64,000 nucleotides of DNA from Compostimonas suwonensis (GTDB lineage Bacteria > Actinomycetota > Actinomycetes > Actinomycetales > Microbacteriaceae). The stretch is from NCBI RefSeq assembly GCF_002797855.1, contig NZ_PGFB01000006.1:62001-126000 (forward strand). Reading direction: 5' to 3'. The notes under the pieces are model-generated. The model was not told the DNA's origin. It searched no databases and saw nothing but the letters and a program-made list of their open reading frames with translations. The first letter of the stretch is position 1. Every line of letters begins with the position of its first letter. Position numbers and translations under genes: made by a program. Shown in pieces: positions 30,564 to 40,092 of this stretch.

Positions 30564-32510
30564 ATGACTCTTCTCGAGACGATCTCCGGTCCTCGCGATC
30601 TGGATGCCCTCTCGAAAGACGAGCTCGGTCAACTGGCCGAGGAGATCCGGGAGTTCCTCGTCCGCGAGGTCTCGAAGACCGGCGGGCATCTGGGGCCGAA
30701 CCTCGGCGTCGTCGAGACGACGATCGCGATCCACCGCGTCTTCGACTCGCCGAAGGACGCGATCGTCTTCGACACGGGCCACCAGTCCTACGTGCACAAG
30801 CTGCTCACGGGCCGCCAGGACTTCAGCCGTCTCCGCCAGCGCGGCGGGCTCGCCGGCTACCCGCAGCGCTCGGAGTCGGTGCACGACATCGTCGAGAGCT
30901 CGCACGCCTCGAGTTCCCTCTCGTGGGCCGACGGCATCTCGCGCGCCTTCGAGATGACGGGCCAGCGCGATCGCCACGTGGTCGTCGTCGTCGGCGACGG
31001 CGCCCTCACGGGCGGCATGACCTGGGAGGCCCTCAACAACATCAGCGACGACAACACGCGCAACCTCGTGATCGTCGTCAACGACAACGGGCGCTCCTAT
31101 GCGCCGACGATCGGCGGGATGGCGCGCTTCCTCAACTCGGTGCGCACCCGCCCCTCCTATCGCGACCTCTACCATTCGAGCCGTCGTGCCTTCGACAGGC
31201 TCGGCACTCCGGGCCGGGCCTTCTACCGCGGGCTCCGCGGCGCTATGCACGGCTTCCTGAGCCGCGCCTCCAACAACGAGGCGCTGTACTCCAACCTCGA
31301 CATCAAGTACCTCGGCCCCGTCGACGGGCACGACGAGCAGGCCATGGAGCTCGCGCTCCAGCAGGCGAAGGACTACGGCCAGCCCGTGATCGTGCACGCG
31401 ATCACCCAGAAGGGCCGCGGTTACGAGCCGGCCATCCGCGACGTCGCCGACCAGTTCCACGCCGTCGGCCAGATCGACCCCGAGACGGGGGAGCCGATCT
31501 CGGCCAGCGGAGGGGTCTCCTGGACGGGCGTCTTCGCCGACGAGATCGTGCGCCTCGCCGAGGGGGACGACCGGATCGTCGGCATCACGGCCGCGATGCT
31601 GCGGCCGACGGGACTGCACAAGATGGCCGAGCGGTTCCCCGCGCGGGTGCACGACGTGGGCATCGCCGAGCAGCACGCCGTCACCTCGGCCGCGGGCCTC
31701 GCCTTCGGCGGCCTGCATCCTGTCGTCGCGGTGTACGCGACCTTCATGAACCGGGCTTTCGACCAGGTGCTCATGGATGTCGGCCTGCACAAGGCCGGCG
31801 TCACCTTCGTGCTCGACCGCTCCGGCGTGACCGGGCCCGACGGCCCCAGTCACCACGGCATCTGGGATCTCGCGATCCTCCAGGTCGTGCCGCACATCCG
31901 CCTCGCCGCACCGCGCGATGAGGCGCGGCTGCGCGAGGAGCTCGGCGAGGCCGTCATCGTCTCGGACGCTCCGACGGTCGTGCGATTCCCGAAGGGCTCG
32001 GTGGGCGAGAGCATCCCCGCTCTCGAGCGTCTCTCCGACGGCGTCGACGTGCTGCGCGAGACGGAGCAGAAAGACGTGCTCATCGTCACGGTCGGCTCCA
32101 TGGCCGGGCTCGGGCTGCAGGTGGCCGACCGGCTGGGCGCACAGGGCATCGGTGCGACCGTGATCGACCCTCGCTGGGTGGTGCCCGTTCCGCGTTCCGT
32201 CGTCGAGCTCGCCGGCGAGCACCGCATCGTCGTGACGATCGAAGACGGCATCCGCGTCGGGGGCATCGGCACCCGCATCCGCCAGGATCTGCGCGAGGCC
32301 GGGGTCGACACGGCGGTCACCGAGCTGGGGCTGCCCGACGAGTTCCTCGACCACGCGACGCGCGAGCAGATCCTCGAACGCGCGGGGCTCACCCCCCAGC
32401 ACATCGCCCGCGACGTCGTGGCCCAGGTTCTCGGGAGCAAGATCCCGATCGCCCGCCCGCTCACGGACGACGTGGCGCGCCGGGTCGGCTCCGCCGGCGC
32501 CGAGCGCTAG
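30564..32510 (+). CDS. dxs: 1-deoxy-D-xylulose-5-phosphate synthase
   Basis: A 648-residue thiamine-diphosphate enzyme joining pyruvate and glyceraldehyde 3-phosphate, the first step of the MEP isoprenoid pathway. The ThDP motif is GDGALTGGMTWEALNNISDD, with VVNDNGRSYAPTIGG following. The pyrimidine-binding domain has VHDVGIAEQHAVTSAAGLA and DRSGVTGPDGPSHHGIWDLA, and the C-terminal transketolase domain runs from about residue 500. ATG 30564 follows an AGGCAGACAGG leader. The neighbourhood of rnd and DUF3000, separated here by other genes, is conserved in actinobacteria. Confidence 0.97.
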   Translation: MTLLETISGPRDLDALSKDELGQLAEEIREFLVREVSKTGGHLGPNLGVVETTIAIHRVFDSPKDAIVFDTGHQSYVHKLLTGRQDFSRLRQRGGLAGYPQRSESVHDIVESSHASSSLSWADGISRAFEMTGQRDRHVVVVVGDGALTGGMTWEALNNISDDNTRNLVIVVNDNGRSYAPTIGGMARFLNSVRTRPSYRDLYHSSRRAFDRLGTPGRAFYRGLRGAMHGFLSRASNNEALYSNLDIKYLGPVDGHDEQAMELALQQAKDYGQPVIVHAITQKGRGYEPAIRDVADQFHAVGQIDPETGEPISASGGVSWTGVFADEIVRLAEGDDRIVGITAAMLRPTGLHKMAERFPARVHDVGIAEQHAVTSAAGLAFGGLHPVVAVYATFMNRAFDQVLMDVGLHKAGVTFVLDRSGVTGPDGPSHHGIWDLAILQVVPHIRLAAPRDEARLREELGEAVIVSDAPTVVRFPKGSVGESIPALERLSDGVDVLRETEQKDVLIVTVGSMAGLGLQVADRLGAQGIGATVIDPRWVVPVPRSVVELAGEHRIVVTIEDGIRVGGIGTRIRQDLREAGVDTAVTELGLPDEFLDHATREQILERAGLTPQHIARDVVAQVLGSKIPIARPLTDDVARRVGSAGAER

Positions 32511-32558
32511 CGCAGAACCGCTAGCGCAGAACCTCTGGCCCAGACCGCTGGCCCAGAC
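32506..32558. repeat. Paired micro-duplications at convergent gene ends
   Basis: GCTAGCGCAGAACC occurs twice in tandem (32506-32519 and 32520-32533), then CTGGCCCAGAC occurs twice (32535-32545, 32548-32558). They span the stops of dxs and of the DHFR-like gene and supply the C-terminal residues of the latter. Confidence 0.7.
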
Positions 32559-33120
32559 GGTACACGAGCTCGATCGCTCCGAGATCGAAGCTCGTCGTGC
32601 GCACGAGCTCGAGCGGCCGGGAGATGCTCGCGACCGGGAGGAGCGGTTTGCCCGCGCCCAGAACGATCGGCATGACGCTCAGCCAGATCTCGTCGAGCAG
32701 ACCGCGGTCGGCGAACTGGGCCGCGACATCGCCGCCGCCCATGACCCAGACGTTCTTGCCGCCGGCCGCGGCCAGGGCGTCGCGATGCACGGTCTCGACG
32801 GGCTCGGCGCTGAAGACGATGTTCGCGCCCTCGACGCTCGGCAGCTCGCGGTGGGTGAGCACCCAGACGGGCATCGTTCCGTACGTCCACGCCTCCGGCC
32901 CCTCGCCGAGGACGAACTCGTAGGTGGCCGCGCCCATGACCAGAGCGCCGACATCCGCGAGAAAACGGTCGTAGTGCTCCTGGAAGTCGTCGAAACCGAA
33001 CTGCAGGAGCCAGTCGAGGTTGTCGTGCGGATCGGCGATGAAGCCGTCCAGGCTCGAGGCGACGTAGTACTGCGTCACAGCGGAGGCAGGGGTGGGAGCG
33101 GAGTCGTGAGCGGTGGTCAT
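32521..33120 (-). CDS. Dihydrofolate-reductase-like protein (RibD C-terminal fold)
   Basis: A 199-residue protein of the RibD_C/DHFR-like family, common in actinobacteria as a stand-alone reductase of unknown substrate. YYVASSLDGFIADPHDNLDW begins the fold; GALVMGAATYEFVL and KNVWVMGGGDVAAQFADRGL follow, the last being the NADPH-binding GGG region. It lacks the deaminase half of RibD, so a riboflavin role is unlikely. ATG 33120 is used because longer frames upstream run into the MerR promoter. It is divergent from merR, and the MerR protein may control it as well as the aldo-keto reductase gene. Confidence 0.88.
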   Translation of the reverse strand: MTTAHDSAPTPASAVTQYYVASSLDGFIADPHDNLDWLLQFGFDDFQEHYDRFLADVGALVMGAATYEFVLGEGPEAWTYGTMPVWVLTHRELPSVEGANIVFSAEPVETVHRDALAAAGGKNVWVMGGGDVAAQFADRGLLDEIWLSVMPIVLGAGKPLLPVASISRPLELVRTTSFDLGAIELVYRLGQRSGPEVLR

Positions 33121-33172
33121 GGCAGGGACCCTATGCCCTGCCTCCGACATCGCTGACAGTCGCGGCATCCGT

Positions 33173-33203
33173 TTGACTTCGAGTGCGCTCGAAGTCCTAT
33201 CGT
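33173..33203 (+). promoter_or_regulatory. MerR-type promoter with 19-bp spacer
   Basis: TTGACT (33173-33178) and TATCGT (33198-33203) are 19 bp apart. Between and over them lies a perfect dyad (33175-33196) with arms GACTTCGAG and CTCGAAGTC around TGCG. A stretched spacer filled by a palindrome is the hallmark of MerR-activated promoters. Transcription should start about 7 bp after the -10, at the ATG of the MerR gene itself. Confidence 0.88.
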
Positions 33204-33209
33204 TGCCGT

Positions 33210-33592
33210 ATGCCCACTCTCGATGAGCGGCTCTCCATCTCGGAGGTCGCGGAACGAACCGGTCTGACCACACACACCCTGCGGTACTACGAGCGGGAAG
33301 GGCTCATGCTCGAGACGGTCGACCGGGCGTCCTCGACCCATCGCCGCTACACCGAGCAGGATGTCGGGTGGGTCGTGTTCCTCACGAAGCTCCGCTCCAC
33401 CTCGATGCCGATCGCCCGCATCCGCGAGTACGTCGAGCTCGCCCGGGTGGGCGACACGACGAACGCCGACCGTCTGGAGCTGCTGCTGCGCCACCGCATC
33501 ACCGTGGTCGCGCAGCTCGAGGAGATGCAGCGCAGCCTGCACGCCATCGACTACAAGATCTCCCTCTACTCAGAAAGGACCGGAAGACAATA

Positions 33593-33593
<1 letters not shown>
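33210..33593 (+). CDS. MerR-family transcriptional regulator
   Basis: A 127-residue regulator. The winged-helix DNA-binding domain has [24 protein letters not shown] at its core, followed by the usual coiled-coil dimerisation helix ([18 protein letters not shown]). No cysteines are present, so metal or redox sensing through thiols is unlikely and a small organic ligand is the better guess. ATG 33210 coincides with the expected transcription start, giving a leaderless mRNA. Its stop overlaps the ATG of the aldo-keto reductase (TAATG), so both are one transcript that is probably autoregulated. Confidence 0.93.
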
Positions 33594-34570
<977 letters not shown>

Positions 34571-34591
34571 TCCCCTCCGCGTCCGAACCGC

Positions 34592-34666
34592 AAACGACGG
34601 AGATTCCGCCCCCAATTGCCCCGAAACGCCGTTTTCGGGGCAAAATGGGCGGAATCTCCGTCGTTT
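34592..34666. terminator. Long nested palindrome between convergent genes
   Basis: Perfect 20-bp outer arms (34592-34611 and 34647-34666, starting AAACGACGGAGATTCCGCC) enclose a second, nearly perfect inner hairpin (TTGCCCCGAAA with TTTTCGGGGCAA). It lies between the aldo-keto reductase and fadJ stops, so it can terminate both. The form is like the parE/parC palindrome although the sequence differs. Confidence 0.75.
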
Positions 34667-34716
34667 TGAGTAGGGGGAGAGCAGAGGGAGGAGAGCGGGA
34701 GGATGGGGCGAGGGAG

Positions 34717-36867
34717 CTAGTCCGTGCCGCGGATGACCGGGTGGTGGAAGGTGTCGCCGAAGACCCGCTCGCTCGCTCCGACGCGATCGAGGTAGGGCGT
34801 GGCACCGCCCATCTGGAACGGCCAGCCGGCTCCGAGGATCATGCACAGGTCGATGTCCTCGGGGCCGTGCACGACCTCGTCGTCGAGCATGCGCTTGATC
34901 TCGTCGGCCAGGCCGTCTTCGACCCGGCGCAGGAACTCCTCGGCGGTGATCGGCGTCGTGCCGCCGGAGACGAGCTTGACGGCCCCCTTGTCGAAGCCCT
35001 TGACCCGTCCCTTCGAGTCGCGCTCGAGCACGTGGCCGTAGTCGGCGAGCTTGTGCAGCGCCGGGCTCCCGTAGAAGCGGTCGGGGAACGCGGCGTGATG
35101 GGTGTCGAGCACGTGGGCGCCGACCGTGAGCCCCACGAGCTCGAGGAGCTCGAACGGGGTCATCGGCAGCCCGAACGGGGCGATCGCGCCGTCCACGACC
35201 TCGAAGGGGGTGCCGGTCTCGACCGCGTGCATCGCCTCGCCGAGCAGCTTGGCGAGGATGCGGTTGACGACGAAGCCCGGGGTGTCGCGGGTGATGACGG
35301 CGTTCTTGCGCAGCTTCGCGGCCGTGACCATCGCGGTCGAGAGCGTCGCCTCGTCGGTGTGCGGTGTGTGAACGACCTCGATGAGAGGCATCACGGCGAC
35401 GGGGTTGAAGAAGTGGAAGCCCACGAGGCGCTCGGGGTGCTCGAGCTTCGCGCCGATCTGCTCGACCGAGAGCGAAGAGGTGTTGGTGGCGAGCACCGCC
35501 TCCGGCGAGATGTGCTTCTCGATCTCGGCGAAGACGTCCTGCTTCACCCCGAGCTCCTCGAAGACGGCCTCGATGACCCAGTCGGCGTCGGCGAAGAGCG
35601 CCTTGTCGGTCGTGCCGGTCACGAGGGCCTTCAGCCGGTTCGCCTCGTCGGGTGAGATGCGGCCCTTGCCGAGAAGAGCGCCGATCTCGTCGTGGATGTA
35701 GGCGACGCCCTTGTCGACGCGAGCCTGGTCGAGGTCGGTGATGACCACGGGAACGCGCAGCCGGCGCACGAAGAGCAGGGCGAATTGGCTCGCCATGAGC
35801 CCGGCGCCGATGACGCCGACCTTCGTGACGGGCTTCGCGAGCGCTTTGTCGGGGGCCCCGGCCGGCCGCTTCGCGCGCTTCTGCACGAGGTTGAAGGCGT
35901 AGATGCTGGCCCGGAACTGGTCGCCCGAGATGAGGTCGGCGAGCACCTCGTCTTCCCGGGCGAAGCCCTCGGCCTTCGTGCCGCTCTTGGCGGCCTTGAG
36001 GAGCTCGAGGGCGGCGTAGGGCGAGCGGGCGACCGTGCCGATCCGGCTCTCGAGCGTCTTGCGGGCGATCGAGATCGCGGCGTCCCACTTGACCGCGCGC
36101 TCGAGCTTTCCCGGTGCGTTCGGGCGCTTGACCGTGACCGCGCCGGAGAGGACCCCGTCGGCCCAGCGGATCGAGTCCTCGAGGAAGTTCACGGAGTCGA
36201 ACATCGCGTCGGCCATGCCGAGCTCGAAGGCTTGCGGCCCCGTGAGCATCCGGTTGTTCTTGAGCGGGTTCTCGACGACGACCTTGAGGGCGTTCTCGAT
36301 GCCGATGAGGTTCGGCAGCAGGTAGGCGCCGCCCCAGCCCGGGATGATGCCGAGGAACACCTCGGGCAGCGCGATCGCGGGGGTCGAGGCATCCACGGTT
36401 CGGTAGTCGGCGTTGAGGCCGATCTCGACGCCGCCGCCGAGCGCGAGGCCGTTTATGAAGACGAAGGAGGGCACTCCGAACTCGGCCTGCTTGCCGAGCA
36501 CGAAGTGACCCAGCTGTGCCATCTGCTTGGCGGTCTCGCGGTTCGGGATCTCGCTGACCTTGCTGAGGTCGGCGCCGGCCGCGAGGATGAACGGCTTGCC
36601 CGTCACGGCGACGCCGTGGATCTCGCCGCGGCCCGCGCGCTCGCGCAGGGCGTCGAAGGTCGCGCCGAGCTCGAGGAGCGTCGCCGGCCCCAGGGTGTTG
36701 GGGCGCGTGTGGTCCTTGCCGTTGTCGAGGGTCACGAGCGCGAGGGTCCTGCCCCCGGAGAGCGGGATGTCGCGCACGAAGGAGTGCGTGACGACCTCGT
36801 CGTCGGCGAGCGCCGCGAGGGCGCTGAAGTCGATGGTCGCGTAGTGGCTGGTCGCAGTGTCGGTCAT
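34717..36867 (-). CDS. fadJ: Fatty-acid oxidation multifunctional protein (enoyl-CoA hydratase / 3-hydroxyacyl-CoA dehydrogenase)
   Basis: A 716-residue beta-oxidation enzyme. The N-terminal crotonase domain (1-300) has FILAAGADLSKVSE (oxyanion hole) and PEVFLGIIPGWGGAYLLP. The dehydrogenase domain starts at VGVIGAGLMASQFALLFVRR (NAD-binding) and contains NTSSLSVEQIGA, HPERLVGFHFFNPV (catalytic His) and DTPGFVVNRI. Together these hydrate enoyl-CoA and oxidise the hydroxyacyl-CoA. ATG 36867 (MTDTATSHY) lies 5 bp after the thiolase stop, so the two form an operon that completes a beta-oxidation cycle apart from the acyl-CoA dehydrogenase. Confidence 0.95.
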   Translation of the reverse strand: MTDTATSHYATIDFSALAALADDEVVTHSFVRDIPLSGGRTLALVTLDNGKDHTRPNTLGPATLLELGATFDALRERAGRGEIHGVAVTGKPFILAAGADLSKVSEIPNRETAKQMAQLGHFVLGKQAEFGVPSFVFINGLALGGGVEIGLNADYRTVDASTPAIALPEVFLGIIPGWGGAYLLPNLIGIENALKVVVENPLKNNRMLTGPQAFELGMADAMFDSVNFLEDSIRWADGVLSGAVTVKRPNAPGKLERAVKWDAAISIARKTLESRIGTVARSPYAALELLKAAKSGTKAEGFAREDEVLADLISGDQFRASIYAFNLVQKRAKRPAGAPDKALAKPVTKVGVIGAGLMASQFALLFVRRLRVPVVITDLDQARVDKGVAYIHDEIGALLGKGRISPDEANRLKALVTGTTDKALFADADWVIEAVFEELGVKQDVFAEIEKHISPEAVLATNTSSLSVEQIGAKLEHPERLVGFHFFNPVAVMPLIEVVHTPHTDEATLSTAMVTAAKLRKNAVITRDTPGFVVNRILAKLLGEAMHAVETGTPFEVVDGAIAPFGLPMTPFELLELVGLTVGAHVLDTHHAAFPDRFYGSPALHKLADYGHVLERDSKGRVKGFDKGAVKLVSGGTTPITAEEFLRRVEDGLADEIKRMLDDEVVHGPEDIDLCMILGAGWPFQMGGATPYLDRVGASERVFGDTFHHPVIRGTD

Positions 36868-36872
36868 CGCGG

Positions 36873-38069
36873 TCACGCCTTCCCGTTCCAGTTGGGGTTC
36901 TCCCAGACGACGCTTCCGCCCTGGCCGAGGCCGATGCACATGGCCGTGAGGCCGTAGCGCACCTCGGGGTGCTCGCCGAACTGGCGGGCGAGCTGGTTCA
37001 TGAGCCGGACGCCCGATGAGGCGAGCGGGTGGCCGATCGCGATCGCGCCGCCGTACTCGTTGACCCGGGGATCGTCGTCGTCGATGCCGAAGTGATCGAG
37101 GAAGGAGAGCACCTGAACGGCGAAGGCCTCGTTGAGTTCGAAGAGCCCGATGTCGTCGATGCCGAGGCCCGCCTTGCGGAGCGCCTTCTCGGTGGAGGGC
37201 ACGGGCCCGATGCCCATGATCTCGGGCTCGACGCCCGCGAAGGCGAAGCTCACGAGACGCATCTTGGCGGTCAGCCCGAGCTCGGAGGCGGTCTCGGCGC
37301 TCGCGAGCAGAGCGGCCGTCGCGCCGTCGTTGAGGCCGGAGGAGTTGCCCGCGGTCACCCTGCCGTGGGGGCGGAAGGGCGTGCGCAACCCCGCGAGGCC
37401 CTCCATGGTCGTGTCGGGGCGGGGCGCCTCATCCTTCGTGGCCAGGCCCCAGCCGGACTCGCTGCGGATGGCGACCGGGATCAGGTCGGGCTGGATCGCG
37501 CCGGCCGCGTACGCGGCGGCGACCTTCTGCTGACTGCGCAGGGCGAAGCGGTCTGAGCGCTCCTTCGTGAGCTGCGGGAAGCGGTCGTGGATGCGCTCGG
37601 CGGTCGCGCCCATGACGAGCGCGTCTTCGCCCACGAGCTTCTCGGCGAGGAACCGGGGGTTCGGGTCGGCCCCGAAGCCCATCGGATGCCGGCCCATGTG
37701 CTCGACGCCGCCCGCGATCGCGAGATCGTAGGCGCCGAAGCCGATCGCCGACCCCATGGTCGTGACGGCCGTCATGGCGCCCGCGCACATCCTGTCGATC
37801 GCGAAGCCGGGCACCGACTGCGGCAGACCGGCCAGGAGCGCCGCCGTGCGGCCGAGGGTCAGACCCTGGTCGCCCTGCTGGGTGGTCGCCGCGATGGCCA
37901 CGTCGTCGATGCGGTCGTGGGGGACGTTCGGGTTTCTCTCGAGGAGCCCGATCATGGCCTTCACCACGAGATCGTCTGCTCGAGTATTCCAATACATGCC
38001 TTTTTCGCCGGCCCGCCCGAACGGGGTGCGAACCCCGTCGACGAAGACAACGTCAGCTCTTTCGGCCAC
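36873..38069 (-). CDS. fadA: Acetyl-CoA acyltransferase (thiolase)
   Basis: A 398-residue thiolase cleaving 3-ketoacyl-CoA to acetyl-CoA and a shortened acyl-CoA. The nucleophilic cysteine is in GFAIDRMCAGAMTAV; catalytic histidine and cysteine are in NEYGGAIAIGHPLASSG and AMCIGLGQGGSVVWE. GTG 38069 (VAERADVVFVDG) is chosen, with AGGG upstream; an extended frame to 38114 reads less naturally. It is the first gene of the fadA-fadJ pair. Confidence 0.95.
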   Translation of the reverse strand: MAERADVVFVDGVRTPFGRAGEKGMYWNTRADDLVVKAMIGLLERNPNVPHDRIDDVAIAATTQQGDQGLTLGRTAALLAGLPQSVPGFAIDRMCAGAMTAVTTMGSAIGFGAYDLAIAGGVEHMGRHPMGFGADPNPRFLAEKLVGEDALVMGATAERIHDRFPQLTKERSDRFALRSQQKVAAAYAAGAIQPDLIPVAIRSESGWGLATKDEAPRPDTTMEGLAGLRTPFRPHGRVTAGNSSGLNDGATAALLASAETASELGLTAKMRLVSFAFAGVEPEIMGIGPVPSTEKALRKAGLGIDDIGLFELNEAFAVQVLSFLDHFGIDDDDPRVNEYGGAIAIGHPLASSGVRLMNQLARQFGEHPEVRYGLTAMCIGLGQGGSVVWENPNWNGKA

Positions 38070-38142
38070 TCTGCCACCAACCCTTCGATCAGCTATCGAT
38101 CCTATGGTCGGCACCCTGGGCGGGAGAATCCTTTGACTGTTC

Positions 38143-39354
38143 CTACGAAGCGGATTCTGGGCTCGGCACGGGCGATTGGCGGGCTTCTACAAAGGCCTCC
38201 GCGATGAGCTCCGCGGTCGCCTCGCGCTGCCACGGGCGGGCGCCGAGCTCCTCGAGCCGTGCGGAGATCGTCTGCACGTCGAGCTCCTCGGGCGGCGTCC
38301 AGGCGATGCGCCGCAGCGTGTCGGGCGTCAGCAGGTTCTCGACGGGCATGGTGAGCTCCTCCGCCCGCTCGAGGATGGCCTGCCGGGCGGCCTTGAGCCG
38401 CACATCCGCCTCCGGGTTCTTGTCGGACCAGCTGCGCGGCGGCGGCAGGGTGTCGCCGTTGCTGCGGACCACGGGCAGGTCGTCGGTGGTGCGGCCGGTC
38501 TCGATCGCCGCCCACCACCGATCGATCTCGGAGCGGCTCGCGCGGCCGGTGAACTCGCGCAACGCGCCCAGCTCGCGCTTCGTCGGAGGAAGGGCCTTCG
38601 CCGCCGCGACGAGCGATGCGTCGGGCACGAGGCGCCCCGGCGACACGTCGAGCTCTTGGGCGAGCGCGTCACGGGCCAGCCACAGCTCACGGGCGGCCGC
38701 CAGATTGCGGATGCCGCGGATGGAATGTATCCCCGAGAGCCTCCGCCACGGGTCCTGACGCACGACGCGCAGCTCCTTCGCGAGCACGGCGTCGAACTCC
38801 TGCTGGGCGATGCCGGACTTGCCCGCCTCGCTCAGCAGCTGGTCGATGCTGTCGCGGAGGTCGACGAGCAGCTCGACGTCGAGCGCCGCGTAGCTCAGCC
38901 ACGACTGGGGGAGCGGGCGGGTCGACCAGTCGGCGGCCGAGTGCTCCTTCGCGAGATGGATGCCGAGCAGCTCCTCGACGACGACGCCGAGGCCGACCCG
39001 GGGGATGCCGAGCAGGCGGGCCGCGAGCTCGGTGTCGAAGATCCGGGTCGGATCGAGCCCGACCTCGCGCAGGCAGGTGAGATCCTGGCTCGCCGCGTGC
39101 AGCACCCACTCCTCGCCGGCGATCACGTCGTTGAGCTCGTCGAAGCGCCCGACGGCCGGGGGGTCGAAGAGGAAGGTGCCGGCATCCCGCCGGAACATCT
39201 GGATGAGGTAGGCGCGCTGCGAGTAGCGGAAGCCCGAGGCGCGCTCGGCGTCGACCGCGATGGGTCCCTGGCCCGCCGCGATCGCCTTCACCGCCTCGAG
39301 GTAGTCCTCGCGGGTTTCGATCACAGTATGGTCAGCGAGAGTCGGGTCAGCCAC
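38143..39354 (-). CDS. rnd: Ribonuclease D family 3'-5' exonuclease with HRDC domain
   Basis: A 403-residue DEDD-type exoribonuclease. The exonuclease domain (1-190) shows AVDAERASG (DxE), IFDTELAARLLG and YAALDVELLVDLRD (YxxxD). The HRDC nucleic-acid-binding domain follows at about 210-290, and a basic C-terminus completes the protein. Its start overlaps the end of the DUF3000 gene by 8 bp, so they are co-transcribed. The rnd-DUF3000 pairing beside dxs is conserved (compare Rv2680-Rv2682c). Confidence 0.93.
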   Translation of the reverse strand: MADPTLADHTVIETREDYLEAVKAIAAGQGPIAVDAERASGFRYSQRAYLIQMFRRDAGTFLFDPPAVGRFDELNDVIAGEEWVLHAASQDLTCLREVGLDPTRIFDTELAARLLGIPRVGLGVVVEELLGIHLAKEHSAADWSTRPLPQSWLSYAALDVELLVDLRDSIDQLLSEAGKSGIAQQEFDAVLAKELRVVRQDPWRRLSGIHSIRGIRNLAAARELWLARDALAQELDVSPGRLVPDASLVAAAKALPPTKRELGALREFTGRASRSEIDRWWAAIETGRTTDDLPVVRSNGDTLPPPRSWSDKNPEADVRLKAARQAILERAEELTMPVENLLTPDTLRRIAWTPPEELDVQTISARLEELGARPWQREATAELIAEAFVEARQSPVPSPESAS

Positions 39355-39943
39355 GTTGATTCCGTTTTGTCTGGAGCAGGCTGACTCCGTCGCTCACGGG
39401 CGGCAGACCGGCGAGCATGCAGAGCAGTTCGCCCCACCCCTCGACGTGTGCTGCGATCTCGTGATCGAGCGGAGACCAGGAGGCGCGCAGTTCGATCTGC
39501 GCACCGTCACCCTGCCGGGCGAGCTCGCCGAAACCGGTCGAGATGATCTTGGTCGCGGTTCCGGATGCCGCGGTGTACCGCGCCCCGCGAGTGTCGAGTG
39601 CGTCGACCAGCCACGACCACGCCACGTCGGCGAGGAAGGGATCGAGTCCGATGTCGGTCTCGAGGGGCGCTTGGGCGAAGCACACGATGCGGAAAGGCCC
39701 GCCCCAGGCCTCGGGTTCGTCGGAGTCGTAGAGCAGCACGAAGCGCCCCGTTCCGAGCTCGGAGTCGGCGGAGTGGCGTGCGGGGGAGACGTCGGCCGCG
39801 AGCGCGGTCGCGTGCGGGGCCAGGCTCGTGGGGGCGGCGATGTCGTGGATCACGAGTTCGGCACGCGTCGAGGCCCGTGCGATGGAATCCAGCGCAGCCT
39901 GGAACTCCGGGGGAGTCCGGGGTGCGGTGGCGGATGCTGACAC
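39347..39943 (-). CDS. DUF3000 protein
   Basis: A 198-residue actinobacterial protein of unknown function. It has the family segments RAELVIHDIAAPTSLAPHA, GRFVLLYDSDEPEAWGGPFR and LASLASLE-free acidic stretches leading to SWSPLDHEIAAHVEGWGELL. The C-terminus GVSLLQTKRNQRG is basic. No membrane segment is visible. It is coupled to rnd by overlap, suggesting a function linked to RNA processing, but this is inference from gene order only. Confidence 0.88.
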   Translation of the reverse strand: MSASATAPRTPPEFQAALDSIARASTRAELVIHDIAAPTSLAPHATALAADVSPARHSADSELGTGRFVLLYDSDEPEAWGGPFRIVCFAQAPLETDIGLDPFLADVAWSWLVDALDTRGARYTAASGTATKIISTGFGELARQGDGAQIELRASWSPLDHEIAAHVEGWGELLCMLAGLPPVSDGVSLLQTKRNQRG

Positions 39944-40014
39944 CCCTGAAGACTAGAGTTTTCTGCGGGCAGTTGTGTGCAGGCACGCCGTCGTGCACGG
40001 CCGAGAGCGGCGAC

Positions 40015-40073
40015 TGCGGGAACGACTCGGGGAACGAGTGCGGGAACGACTCGGGGAACGGCTGCGGGAACGG
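40015..40073. repeat. 24-bp tandem repeat, about 2.5 copies
   Basis: TGCGGGAACGACTCGGGGAA followed by CGAG repeats at 40015-40038 and 40039-40062, with a partial copy to 40073. It fills most of the 149-bp gap between the divergent DUF3000 and hydrolase genes. A frame through it would read CGNDSGNE..., but it lies upstream of the likely start of the hydrolase. Confidence 0.75.
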
Positions 40074-40092
40074 TCCCGCGAAGGGGGATGGC

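Noticed and set aside
39565-40092. N-terminal extension of the alpha/beta hydrolase through the 24-bp repeat
   Set aside because: It would run over the DUF3000 gene on the other strand and add a repeat peptide. GTG 40093 has a good Shine-Dalgarno directly before the signal-anchor.
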